17,731 nt of DNA from the NCBI GenBank assembly GCA_043813215.1, contig JBDRLH010000040.1, positions 1 to 17,731 of the forward strand, read 5' to 3'. This DNA comes from JBDRLH01 sp043813215 (GTDB taxonomy: Bacteria; Patescibacteriota; Minisyncoccia; Minisyncoccales; JAQTPW01). The translations under genes were made by a program, and so were the position numbers. The notes below the pieces were generated by a model that ran no database searches, was not told the DNA's origin, and saw only the letters and a program-made list of their open reading frames with translations. Position 1 is the stretch's first letter, and each line of letters starts with the position of its first letter. This document shows positions 4,015 through 12,342 of the stretch, piece by piece.

Positions 4015-4809
4015 ATGAAGTCTGCTTCTAAAATAAAAGTGGTGGCGGGGGTTATTGTTTTGATTGCGGTTTTTGTTGTTTTAAATTTAACCGGCTGGGC
4101 AGGACCTTTCCGGGAATTTTTTTATTCCATATCGGCTCCCATACAAAAAAATCTCTGGCGAGCTGGCGCAAATGTTTCTGATTTTTTTGAAGCAATTTCC
4201 GAGATTAAAAATTTAAAAGCAGAAAATGAAAAATTAAAACTTCAGAATCAGGAATTGTCGGCAAAAGTGGCTAAACTTTCGGAACTAAAAAGCGAAAATG
4301 AAACCTTAAGAAACGCCTTGCAGATAGGCTTAGAAAAAGATTTCAGGTTGATTTTAGCCGATGTGACAAGCAAAGAAGTGGACAGTGACGTGATTTTAAT
4401 AAATAAAGGTCAAAAAGACGGCATGGCTCCGGGCATGCCGGTGATTTCAGAACAAAGGGTTCTGGTCGGTAAAATTTTAGAGGTCAGCGACTGTTTTTCA
4501 AAAGTTTTATTGATTACCAGTAAAGACAGCTCTTTTGACATAAAAATTTCAGATACAAAAATAAACGGGCTGGCAAAGGGTGCTGGAAATTTTAAATTAA
4601 TTCTTGATCTTATTCCCAGGGAATCAGAAATAAAAGAAACAGACGAAATTATCACCTCGGTTTTAGGAGGAATTTTTCCTGAAGGCATTTTGGTGGGTAA
4701 GATTTCAAAAGTTGAAAAAAATGACATAGAATCATTCCAGAAAGCTCAAATTCAGCCGTCTTTTGACATCAAGGAATTGAACCGCGTTTTTATAATCGCA
4801 AATTTTTAA
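4015..4809 (+). CDS. mreC: Rod shape-determining protein MreC
   Basis: Elongasome scaffold that links the cytoskeleton to the wall synthases in the periplasm. The 264-aa protein has the family layout: short basic N-terminus, one membrane helix (about residues 8-25), a coiled coil (about 60-105, with repeated KAENEKLKLQNQEL-like heptads), then two beta-rich domains containing GMAPGMPVISEQRVLVGKI and GGIFPEGILVGKI, both typical of MreC. There is no Shine-Dalgarno sequence; TAAGAT lies 7 nt before the ATG, so the message may be leaderless. mreD follows 2 nt after the stop. No mreB is present upstream, unlike the common mreBCD order. An imperfect palindrome around TTCTTAAGAA lies just upstream, at about 3988-3999. 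Confidence 0.93.
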   Translation: MKSASKIKVVAGVIVLIAVFVVLNLTGWAGPFREFFYSISAPIQKNLWRAGANVSDFFEAISEIKNLKAENEKLKLQNQELSAKVAKLSELKSENETLRNALQIGLEKDFRLILADVTSKEVDSDVILINKGQKDGMAPGMPVISEQRVLVGKILEVSDCFSKVLLITSKDSSFDIKISDTKINGLAKGAGNFKLILDLIPRESEIKETDEIITSVLGGIFPEGILVGKISKVEKNDIESFQKAQIQPSFDIKELNRVFIIANF

Positions 4810-4811
4810 GC

Positions 4812-5108
4812 ATGAAAAAAATCCCGCTAATTATCCTGGCTTTTTACATCCTCGTTTTGCTGCAGACCAGCTTTCTGGTCCATTTTAATATTTTCGGAAT
4901 AGTGCCTAATTTTATTATCCTCGCCGTTATTCTGATAAACTTTTTCGAGAAACCGGAAGAAAAATTAGGAATAATTGCTGGATTCTTCGGCGGAATTTTT
5001 CTTGATATTTTTTCGCAAAACTTTCTGGGATTTTATACTATGATTTTGCTGGCCGTTTCATTTTTTATAAAATACATTTTAAGAAGCTACATCAGAATAT
5101 GGACGTAG
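4812..5108 (+). CDS. mreD: Rod shape-determining protein MreD, short form
   Basis: Integral membrane partner of MreC. Position between mreC and PBP2 and sequence support the call: hydrophobic segments at about residues 4-20, 29-44, 52-68 and 73-92, with the typical N-terminal half (PNFIILAVILINFF, then GIIAGFFGGIFLDIFS). It is only 98 aa, while MreD proteins are usually about 160, so the last one or two membrane helices are missing. The end is natural: it overlaps the PBP2 start by 10 nt (ATG inside the last codons), the pattern of a coupled gene pair, and no continuation in another frame is seen. Confidence 0.85.
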   Translation: MKKIPLIILAFYILVLLQTSFLVHFNIFGIVPNFIILAVILINFFEKPEEKLGIIAGFFGGIFLDIFSQNFLGFYTMILLAVSFFIKYILRSYIRIWT

Positions 5109-7048
5109 AATTTTTATCCGGATCCAAAGGATTCAAAAACAGGAAAATAAAGTTCAAACACCTGGACGAAATTGAGCCTCATGAGGCGCTTTTGGACAGG
5201 CTTGCCCAAAAAAAAGAGGAGGAAATGGGTTTGACCGGAAAAAAGTTTGAAGTACCGCTTTCAAAAAAATCGCTGGATTTGTTTTACATATTTTCCCTTG
5301 TCGTTATTGTTTTTCTTTTTGCTAAAACGTTCCAGCTCCAAGTGATATCGGGCAAAGATTATCTGGTCCAAGCTCAAGAAAATAAATTTATAGTTTCCCA
5401 GATTCAGGCCGAAAGGGGAGTGATCTATGATAAAAATATGAATCAGCTTGTTTACAACGAGCCGTCTTTTGATTTGGTTTTAGACACGGCTAATTTTCCA
5501 AAAGATGAAACCAAAAAAACTAAAGTTTTGAATGAAATTTCTCAAATAATAAGCGAGGATTTTGAAATTTTGAAAGATAAAACAGAGGCCGAAGAAGTTC
5601 TTATTTTAGAAAATATTCCCCAGGAGATTCTGATAGTTTTGGAGACAAAAATTAAAGATTTGCCCGGTTTTGCAATAAAACAAAATTGGGTCAGAGAATA
5701 TCAGGATGGTGAATATTTTTCACAGGCAATAGGCCATATGGGAAGAATTACCGCTCAGGAGCAGAAAGACGACCCTGATTATTCGGTTTTTGACTGGGTG
5801 GGCAAAGACGGTTTGGAAAAAACCTACGAACAGGTTTTGAAAAAAAATTCCGGAAAACTACAAATAGAAAGAGACGCTCTGGGCAAGGAGATTTTGAGAC
5901 AAATCATCAAAGATCCCAGCTCCGGCAATAGTCTGGTTTTATGGTTGGACTCGGATTTGCAGAAAAAAATTACCGAAGTCTTAAAAGAAGTTATGAAAAA
6001 TACTGGTTCAAATAAGTCGGCTGCCGTGGCGCTTGATCCGAAAACCGGCGGTGTTTTATCTTTAATTTCTTTGCCGGCTTTTGACAATAATTTATTCAAT
6101 AAAGGAACTGATTCAAAGGCGCTCTCTGGCTTGCTTTCGGATAAAAACCAGCCGCTATTTAATTTGGCCGTAGGTGGCCAGTTTCCTTCGGGCTCTACTA
6201 TAAAGCCTTTTGTGGCTTCGGCCGCCCTGCAGGAAAATATAATATCTCCGAATAAAAAAATAAATTGTCAGGGGCAAATAGCCGTCCCCAATGAGAACGA
6301 TCCGAATATAATTTATAATTATCAAGACTTGCATATTCACGGTCCGACTGATATCAGAAAAGCCATTGCCGAGTCGTGCAACGTTTTTTTCTATACAATC
6401 GGCGGAGGCTATGGCGATCAGGAAGGGCTGGGGCCGACTAAAATAAAAAAATATCTTGAATTGTTCGGCTGGGGCCAAAAAACCGGCATTGATCTGCCCG
6501 GAGAAGCAAAGGGATTGATTCCGTCACCTGCCTGGAAAGAAAGCGTCAAAGATGAGAAATGGTGGGACGGCGATACCTACCATATGGCAATCGGCCAGGG
6601 AGACGTGTTGGTGACGCCGCTTCAGATGGCGGCGAGTTACGTACCCATTGCCAATGGTGGAAAGCTTTTTGTGCCTCAGATGGTCCAAAAAATTGTTGAT
6701 TCAAAAAAGAATACCATGGAGGAATTTTCAACTAAAATCATCAGAGAAAATTTTATGGACCAGGCCAACCTCCAGGTCGCCAGGGAAGGCATGCGCCAGG
6801 CAGTGACCGGCCAAAACAGTCCGCAGTCCTCTGCCATTTCTTTGAATTCTCTGCCGGTGGCTGTTGCCGTTAAAACAGGCACGGCCGAAACCGGAAAAAA
6901 AGACGTGTTCAACAACTGGATCACGGTTTTTGCGCCTTACGACGATCCGCAGATAGTTTTGACGATTGTTTTCAAAGACGTCCAGGGTTTGAGATCCGCC
7001 ACCGTCCCCGCCGCCAAAGACATCTTGCGGTGGTATTTTACGAGATAA
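5099..7048 (+). CDS. mrdA: Penicillin-binding protein 2 (peptidoglycan D,D-transpeptidase)
   Basis: Class B PBP that cross-links stem peptides during elongation, partner of RodA and MreC. 649 aa: cytoplasmic tail (1-60), one membrane helix (about 62-78), a dimerisation/pedestal domain beginning AERGVIYDKN, and the transpeptidase domain. The three catalytic motifs are present: S366-T-I-K369 (nucleophile serine, in QFPSGSTIKPF), S426-C-N428, and K592-T-G594 (in VAVKTGTAETG). The start overlaps mreD by 10 nt. The cytoplasmic tail is longer than in E. coli PBP2 and highly charged. A terminator follows, so mreC-mreD-mrdA is one unit. No rodA lies next to it. Confidence 0.95.
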   Translation: MDVEFLSGSKGFKNRKIKFKHLDEIEPHEALLDRLAQKKEEEMGLTGKKFEVPLSKKSLDLFYIFSLVVIVFLFAKTFQLQVISGKDYLVQAQENKFIVSQIQAERGVIYDKNMNQLVYNEPSFDLVLDTANFPKDETKKTKVLNEISQIISEDFEILKDKTEAEEVLILENIPQEILIVLETKIKDLPGFAIKQNWVREYQDGEYFSQAIGHMGRITAQEQKDDPDYSVFDWVGKDGLEKTYEQVLKKNSGKLQIERDALGKEILRQIIKDPSSGNSLVLWLDSDLQKKITEVLKEVMKNTGSNKSAAVALDPKTGGVLSLISLPAFDNNLFNKGTDSKALSGLLSDKNQPLFNLAVGGQFPSGSTIKPFVASAALQENIISPNKKINCQGQIAVPNENDPNIIYNYQDLHIHGPTDIRKAIAESCNVFFYTIGGGYGDQEGLGPTKIKKYLELFGWGQKTGIDLPGEAKGLIPSPAWKESVKDEKWWDGDTYHMAIGQGDVLVTPLQMAASYVPIANGGKLFVPQMVQKIVDSKKNTMEEFSTKIIRENFMDQANLQVAREGMRQAVTGQNSPQSSAISLNSLPVAVAVKTGTAETGKKDVFNNWITVFAPYDDPQIVLTIVFKDVQGLRSATVPAAKDILRWYFTR

Positions 7049-7081
7049 GCTTGGAATCTTAATTCCCGAATTCCGAAGATA

Positions 7082-7106
7082 AGCCCAAACGGGCTTTTGT
7101 TTTTGT
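7082..7106 (+). terminator. Terminator of the mreC-mreD-mrdA unit
   Basis: AAGCCC, loop AAAC, GGGCTT, then TTGTTTTTG. It separates the elongasome genes from lysS. Confidence 0.85.
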
Positions 7107-7143
7107 GTAAAATTCGGTAAGATAAAATAAGTTAATTTATGCT

Positions 7144-8607
7144 ATGGCCAATATTGACGAATTAAGAAAAATCAGGTTAAAAAAACTTGAGGCGATAAAA
7201 AAGGCCGGATTTTTACCGTATCCGGGAGAAACAAAAAGAACCCATACTATAAACGAGGCGTTTTTGGATTTTGACAATTTGGTAAGATCGGAAAAAGAAA
7301 TTATTTTAGCCGGCAGAATAAAATCGCAAAGAGGACACGGTGGAGTCACGTTTTTTGATATTGAAGATGATTCAGGAAAAATTCAGATATTTTTGAAAAA
7401 AGACGGAGTGGGAGAAGGGAATTATAAATTTTTTTTAGATAATTTTGATATCGGCGATTTTGCCGAAGTCCGGGGAATTTTATTCCTGACAAAAGCCGGA
7501 GAAAAAACTTTGGAGGCCGCCGATTATAAAATGCTGGCAAAATCGCTTCTGCCCTTGCCCGAAAAATGGCATGGGCTTCAGGATTCCGAGGAAAGGTTCA
7601 GGAAGCGCTATCTGGATTTAATTTTCAACAAGGAAGTCAGGGAAAAATTTATCCTTCGTTCGAAAATCATAAAAGAAGTGAGAAGCTTTATGGAAAGAGA
7701 GGGATTTTTAGAAGTTGAAACTCCGGTTTTACAGCCTATTTATGGCGGAGCTACGGCCAAACCATTTAAAACACATCTGAACGCCATGGATATGGATTTA
7801 TATTTAAGAATTTCTCCAGAGCTTTATTTAAAGCGACTTTTGGTGGGCGGTTTTGAAAAAGTTTTTGAAATCGGAAAATGCTTCCGCAACGAAGGGATAG
7901 ATAGGCAGCATAACCCCGATTTTTCCATGATAGAATTTTATTGGGCATACGCTACTTATAAGGATTTGATGATTTTTACAGAAAAACTTTTCAGCCAATT
8001 ATTGAAAAATATCATAGGGAAACAGCAGATAAATTATCAAGGTAAAGAAATGGATTTTAAAACGCCCTGGCAGAGGATGGAATATAATGTTTTATTTAAA
8101 AAATATACGGATATTAATTTAGGAGAAATAAATACCGAAGCTTTGAGAAAAAAAGCAAAAGAACTTTTGGGAGTTTTACCAAAAGGCGAGAAGTCAGAAA
8201 TTGCCGATGAAATTTATAAAAAGTTCTGTCGTCCGAAAATTATTGAGCCCACTTTTTTGATCCATCATCCGAAGGGTTCGGCTCCTCTGGCCAAGGGATT
8301 AGCAGAAAATCCGTCGGCATTGGCAAGGTTCCAATTGGTTGCAGCCGGCGGCATGGAATTGGTTAACGCTTTTTCTGAGCTGAACGATCCGATAGAACAG
8401 AGAGATCGGTTTAAAGAGCAGGAAGAAATATTAAAAAAAGGTTTTGAAGAAGCGCAGAGAATGGATGAAGATTTTTTAACTGCTTTGGAGCATGGCATGC
8501 CTCCGACAGCCGGCTTTGGCATGGGCATTGACAGGCTGGTCGCCCTGCTGACCAATTCCCATAGCTTGAGGGAGGTAATTTTATTTCCGGCAATGAAGCA
8601 AAAATAA
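7144..8607 (+). CDS. lysS: Lysine--tRNA ligase, class II
   Basis: Charges tRNA-Lys in the cytoplasm. 487 aa, normal for class II LysRS. An N-terminal OB-fold anticodon domain (about 50-140; GRIKSQRGHGGVTFFDIEDD) is followed by the class II catalytic core: motif 1 around EVRSFMEREGFLEVETPVLQ, motif 2 KVFEIGKCFRNEGIDRQHNP, and motif 3 GFGMGIDRLVALL near residue 457. AFSELNDPIEQRDRF is a LysRS signature. There is no Shine-Dalgarno sequence before the ATG. A possible -10 (TAAAAT) is in the 38 nt between the terminator and the start. serS follows after 23 nt, so the two are probably cotranscribed. Confidence 0.97.
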   Translation: MANIDELRKIRLKKLEAIKKAGFLPYPGETKRTHTINEAFLDFDNLVRSEKEIILAGRIKSQRGHGGVTFFDIEDDSGKIQIFLKKDGVGEGNYKFFLDNFDIGDFAEVRGILFLTKAGEKTLEAADYKMLAKSLLPLPEKWHGLQDSEERFRKRYLDLIFNKEVREKFILRSKIIKEVRSFMEREGFLEVETPVLQPIYGGATAKPFKTHLNAMDMDLYLRISPELYLKRLLVGGFEKVFEIGKCFRNEGIDRQHNPDFSMIEFYWAYATYKDLMIFTEKLFSQLLKNIIGKQQINYQGKEMDFKTPWQRMEYNVLFKKYTDINLGEINTEALRKKAKELLGVLPKGEKSEIADEIYKKFCRPKIIEPTFLIHHPKGSAPLAKGLAENPSALARFQLVAAGGMELVNAFSELNDPIEQRDRFKEQEEILKKGFEEAQRMDEDFLTALEHGMPPTAGFGMGIDRLVALLTNSHSLREVILFPAMKQK

Positions 8608-8630
8608 CTTAACAAATTCTCGCCAAACAT

Positions 8631-9938
8631 ATGATTGATATTAAATTCATTAGAGAAAATCCAGAAATAGTCAAAAAAGGCATAAAAAATAAGGGCGCCA
8701 ATGTCGATATAGATAGGTTTTTAGAGATTGATAAAAAAAGACGCCAGATCCTCCAGGCGCTAGAAGATATGCGCGCCCAAAAAAACAAAGCGACAAAAGA
8801 AATCCCGCAATTAAAAGATGCAGAAGAGAGAGAAAAAACGATTTTAAAAATGCGCGAGCTAGATATCAATAGCGACAGACTGGATGATGAATTAAAAAAT
8901 CTGGAAACAAAATTTAATGAATTATTGATGAAAATTCCCAACATTCCTTCAAAAGACGTCCCTGTCGGGAAAAATGATGCGGAAAATGTTGAAATTAAGC
9001 AGGTTGGCAAGAAGACGGAATTTGATTTCGAGCTTAAAGATTATATGGCTTTGGGCGAGGGATTTGATTTAATAGACGTAAAAAGGGCATCAAAGGTCGC
9101 TGGAACAAGATTCAGTTATATCAAAGGAGAGCTGGTTTTTTTAGAATTTGCTTTGATTGATTTGGCCCTTGAAACGTTGTCAAGAGAGGGATTTATGCCG
9201 GTTGTGCCTCCGGTAATGCTGAAACCGGAAATGGCCAGGGGCATGGGCTATCTTGAGCAAACCGACAAAGAAGAAGCTTATTTTATTCCAAGCGATAATC
9301 TGTATTTGGCCGGAACGTCAGAGCAGTCTTTGGGAGCCATGCATGCCGGTGAAATTTTTGAAGAAAAAGATTTGCCCAGGCGCTATGTTGGATTTTCAAC
9401 TTGTTTTCGCAGAGAATCGGGAAGTTACGGCAAGGATACCAAGGGAATTCTCAGGGTCCATCAGTTTGATAAAGTGGAAATGTTCAGCTACTGCAAAAAA
9501 GAGAATTCCGCAAAAGAGCACGACTTCTTGCTTTTAATGGAAGAAAAATTAATGCAACTTCTGGAAATTCCTTATCGGGTCGTTCTCATATGTACGGGAG
9601 ATCTCGGCCGTCCCGCAGCCAAAAAGTTTGACATCGAAGCCTGGATACCTTCTGAAAATCGTTACAGAGAAACCCATTCCACTTCAAATTGCACTGATTT
9701 CCAATCAAGAAGGCTGAATATCCGTTACAAAACTAAAGAAGGTTTGGCATTCGTCCACACTTTAAACGGAACGGCTTTTGCCATCGGCAGAACGCTCATT
9801 GCCATTCTGGAAAATTATCAGCAAAAAGACGGGAGCATAAAAGTGCCTAAAATTCTGGAAAAATACTTGGCGTTTAAAACGATCAACCCCGACGCCCAGA
9901 AAGGTCAGGGCTCCGACCGAAAGCGTCGGAGAAGATAA
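8631..9938 (+). CDS. serS: Serine--tRNA ligase
   Basis: Charges tRNA-Ser. 435 aa: an N-terminal coiled-coil arm (about 30-105, which reaches the long variable arm of the tRNA), then the class II core with the TSEQSLGAMHAGE substrate loop, motif 2 (FRRESGSYGKDTKGILRVHQ, from about 258) and motif 3 (NGTAFAIGRTLIAILENYQQ, from about 379). ETHSTSNCTDFQSRR is also typical. No Shine-Dalgarno sequence. The C-terminus is unusual: where the family normally ends shortly after LEKYL, this protein has a tail ending GSDRKRRRR, and the DNA coding it contains a 7-bp palindrome (CTCCGAC/GTCGGAG, about 9911-9932). The alpha/beta hydrolase begins 8 nt after the stop. Confidence 0.96.
   Translation: MIDIKFIRENPEIVKKGIKNKGANVDIDRFLEIDKKRRQILQALEDMRAQKNKATKEIPQLKDAEEREKTILKMRELDINSDRLDDELKNLETKFNELLMKIPNIPSKDVPVGKNDAENVEIKQVGKKTEFDFELKDYMALGEGFDLIDVKRASKVAGTRFSYIKGELVFLEFALIDLALETLSREGFMPVVPPVMLKPEMARGMGYLEQTDKEEAYFIPSDNLYLAGTSEQSLGAMHAGEIFEEKDLPRRYVGFSTCFRRESGSYGKDTKGILRVHQFDKVEMFSYCKKENSAKEHDFLLLMEEKLMQLLEIPYRVVLICTGDLGRPAAKKFDIEAWIPSENRYRETHSTSNCTDFQSRRLNIRYKTKEGLAFVHTLNGTAFAIGRTLIAILENYQQKDGSIKVPKILEKYLAFKTINPDAQKGQGSDRKRRRR
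9911..9932 (+). repeat. Palindrome at the 3' end of serS
   Basis: CTCCGAC, loop CGAAAGC, GTCGGAG, inside the last codons of serS. There is no T-tract after it, so it is not a standard terminator. It could be a short repeat that extended the coding end. Confidence 0.6.
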
Positions 9939-9946
9939 AAGAAAAG

Positions 9947-10807
9947 ATGGAAGAAAAAAGCATTCTGATCAACGGATTGGATATAAACTATAAAACCACC
10001 GAAAGAGGCGAGCCTCCCTTAGATTTTGCCGGAATTAAAGTTTTTCCGGATAAATTTAAGGAGCGGGGAACAGTTTTAATATTGCACGGCTGGGGAGGTA
10101 GTTCGGACTCCTGGCTAAAAGTCCAAAGCATTCTGACAAGAAATGGCTTTAAAGTAATTGTTCCTGATTTCCCCGGATTTGGTAAAAGCCTGACCCCGCC
10201 TTCTCCTTGGGGTATAAAAAATTATACTGATTTTATCTTAAAATTTATAGAAGGAACAAATTTAGAAAAATCCCGCGGTGAGCTTGCCGAACCATTTTTT
10301 CTTTTAGGACACTCGTTTGGGGGAAGAATATCTGTTCGGTTGGCCGCAGAGCATCCCGAAAAAATAAAAGGACTGATTTTATGCGATGCCGGCGGCATCA
10401 AACCCAAAATGAGTTTAAAAACGATTTTAATTTATTGGTTAGCCCGGCTTGGCAATTTAATTTTTACTCCGAAACATTTAGCAAGGTTCAAAGACGGTGC
10501 CAGGAGCGTTTTTTATGCTTTTTTGCGCAATAAAGATTATGTTAAGGCAAAAGGGACAATGAAAGAGACCATTGCGAAAGTTTTAGAGGAAGACTTGTTG
10601 CCAGAATTGCCGAAAATCAAAACAAAGACCCTGATTGTCTGGGGAGAAGCCGATAAAATGGTTCCCTTAAGATACGGGCGCATTTTTAACGAAAAAATTG
10701 CCGATTCAGAACTCAAAATTATTCCAAAAATCGGCCACAGCCCTCACATAGAGGTTCCCGGCAGGCTTGCCGAAATAATTCTTAATTTTTTAGATAAGAA
10801 CAATTAA
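9947..10807 (+). CDS. Alpha/beta hydrolase
   Basis: 286-aa single-domain alpha/beta hydrolase with an intact triad: nucleophile S123 in LLGHSFGGR, acid D236 in WGEADKMVP and base H264 in IGHSPHIE. The oxyanion-hole motif HGWGGSSDSW follows the first core strand. No signal peptide or membrane helix, so it is likely cytoplasmic. The substrate cannot be read from the sequence; the fold covers esterases, lipases, thioesterases and C-C hydrolases. It begins 8 nt after serS and ends 8 nt before the MurF-like gene. It may serve wall-precursor or lipid metabolism together with that gene, which is inference. Confidence 0.88.
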   Translation: MEEKSILINGLDINYKTTERGEPPLDFAGIKVFPDKFKERGTVLILHGWGGSSDSWLKVQSILTRNGFKVIVPDFPGFGKSLTPPSPWGIKNYTDFILKFIEGTNLEKSRGELAEPFFLLGHSFGGRISVRLAAEHPEKIKGLILCDAGGIKPKMSLKTILIYWLARLGNLIFTPKHLARFKDGARSVFYAFLRNKDYVKAKGTMKETIAKVLEEDLLPELPKIKTKTLIVWGEADKMVPLRYGRIFNEKIADSELKIIPKIGHSPHIEVPGRLAEIILNFLDKNN

Positions 10808-10815
10808 AATTTACT

Positions 10816-12342
10816 ATGGAACCGTTTCAGTTTTTTGGCTTTCTTTGGCTAATCCGCACCACTAAAATTGCTTTATTCTATCTTTATTTCTGGCAGTTAA
10901 AAGAATACCACATCGGCCGTTTTCTGGCTCACTTTGATACTTATTACGGTAAAAAATTGATTTTTAATCCGGTAAATATTTTAAAAATTATTTTATTGCT
11001 GGTTTTTCCAATTGTTCCTCTTTTGACTTTTTTCGGGACAGCCGTTATTTATTTGCTGGAATTTCCAAAGGTATTTTTTGATTTCATCGGCAAGAAGATA
11101 AAAAAGCCGGTTTTAACAAAAAAAACCGCATCTCTGTTTTTTGCAACCTTTATTTTTGAGGCCGGCCTTATTTTCCTGGCCTTTGCGAGTATCGGATTTT
11201 GGGAAAAATTTAAAATATTCAGCGATTCAAGCAGAATAGTCATCTTTGTTTTTTGGCTATTGGTTTTTGATGTTTTTTCTCCGGTCATTTTTTCAATTAT
11301 CGTACTTTTTTTTCAGCCTTTTACGGTTTTAATGAGAAACAGGATTATCAAAAAAGCAAAAGAAAAAAGGCAAAAATTCCCGAATCTTTTGGTGGTTGGC
11401 ATTACGGGAAGCTATGGCAAAACCTCAACTAAAGAATTTTTATATTCCATTCTTAAAGAGAAGTTTGGGGATAAAGTTTTAAAGACAAAAGAACATCAAA
11501 ATTCGGAAGTCGGCATATCCCAATGCATTTTAAATGATTTAAATAAAGACCATGAAATTTTTATCGTTGAAATGGGAGCATATAATGTTGGCGGAATAAA
11601 ATTACTTTGTGATATAACCGGGCCAAAAATCGGCATTCTGACCGGCATCAATGAACAGCATATGGCCACCTTTGGTTCGCAAGAAAACATAATTAAAGCA
11701 AAATATGAATTAATTGAAAGCCTACCGAAAAACGGAATAGCATTTTTTAACGGAAAAAATAAATATTGCGTGGAGCTTTATGAGAAAACCCTTCGACGTG
11801 GTTCAGGGCGAGTATTTTTATACGGTGAAAATGCTCGATTTTTCGGGGAAGAAAATATTTTAGGAGCAATGGCGATGGCGCGCGAATTAGGAATGCAAGA
11901 GAATGAAATTCAGAACGCAGTTGGTAAAATCGACAATAAAATGCCCGGAATTCAAATTAAAGAGGGGATTGGCGGATTAAAAATTATTGACGCCACTTAT
12001 TCGGCAAATCCTGATGGGGTAATTGCCAATTTAGAATATTTACGACAATTTAATGGTAAAAAAATAATAGTCATGCCGTGCCTGATTGAGTTGGGAAAAG
12101 CATCAAAGGAAGTTCACAGAAGAATCGGCCAGAAAATAGGAGAAGTCTGCGACTTGGCGATAATCACCACAAAAGATTATTTCAGGGAGATTAGTGATGT
12201 TGCCGGAGAAAAAACTGTATTTATGGATAATCCTAAGAAAATTTTTGATAAGATTAAAAGTTTTACAAAAGATGGCGATATAGTTCTTTTGGAAAGTCGG
12301 GTGCCAAAAAAATTAATTGAAAGATTAATGATTATAAATTAA
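10816..12342 (+). CDS. Membrane-anchored MurF-like Mur ligase
   Basis: Mur ligases add amino acids or D-Ala-D-Ala to UDP-muramoyl peptides using ATP. In this 508-aa protein residues 1-190 are a membrane module with about four hydrophobic helices (near 5-27, 55-80, 105-130, 140-170), absent from classical cytosolic MurF. The ligase part follows: P-loop GITGSYGKTSTKEF (about 195-208), KTKEHQNSEVGISQ, the acidic EMGAYNVGGIK, GINEQHMATF, and the C-terminal domain with DATYSANPDGV and MPCLIELG, the counterpart of the DxTYNANP and GDMxELG motifs of MurF. The central domain is clearly shortened between NKYCVELYEKT and ENILGAMAMA, where a dispersed repeat is embedded in frame (residues 325-333). No Shine-Dalgarno sequence. 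The next start overlaps its stop (TAATG). Confidence 0.85.
   Translation: MEPFQFFGFLWLIRTTKIALFYLYFWQLKEYHIGRFLAHFDTYYGKKLIFNPVNILKIILLLVFPIVPLLTFFGTAVIYLLEFPKVFFDFIGKKIKKPVLTKKTASLFFATFIFEAGLIFLAFASIGFWEKFKIFSDSSRIVIFVFWLLVFDVFSPVIFSIIVLFFQPFTVLMRNRIIKKAKEKRQKFPNLLVVGITGSYGKTSTKEFLYSILKEKFGDKVLKTKEHQNSEVGISQCILNDLNKDHEIFIVEMGAYNVGGIKLLCDITGPKIGILTGINEQHMATFGSQENIIKAKYELIESLPKNGIAFFNGKNKYCVELYEKTLRRGSGRVFLYGENARFFGEENILGAMAMARELGMQENEIQNAVGKIDNKMPGIQIKEGIGGLKIIDATYSANPDGVIANLEYLRQFNGKKIIVMPCLIELGKASKEVHRRIGQKIGEVCDLAIITTKDYFREISDVAGEKTVFMDNPKKIFDKIKSFTKDGDIVLLESRVPKKLIERLMIIN
11789..11813 (+). repeat. Dispersed repeat, copy C, inside the MurF-like gene
   Basis: CCCTTCGACGTGGTTCAGGG plus GCGAGT-type ending. 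It is translated as LRRGSGR at residues 326-332 without breaking the frame. Confidence 0.75.

Noticed and set aside
6546..6924. - strand frames of 61 and 82 aa inside mrdA
   Set aside because: Antisense shadows of a well supported gene; no ribosome sites and no recognisable domains.
8265..9010. - strand frames of 121, 60 and 133 aa in lysS and serS
   Set aside because: Antisense to strongly conserved synthetase motifs; low-complexity Ser/Phe/Leu composition typical of antisense reading.
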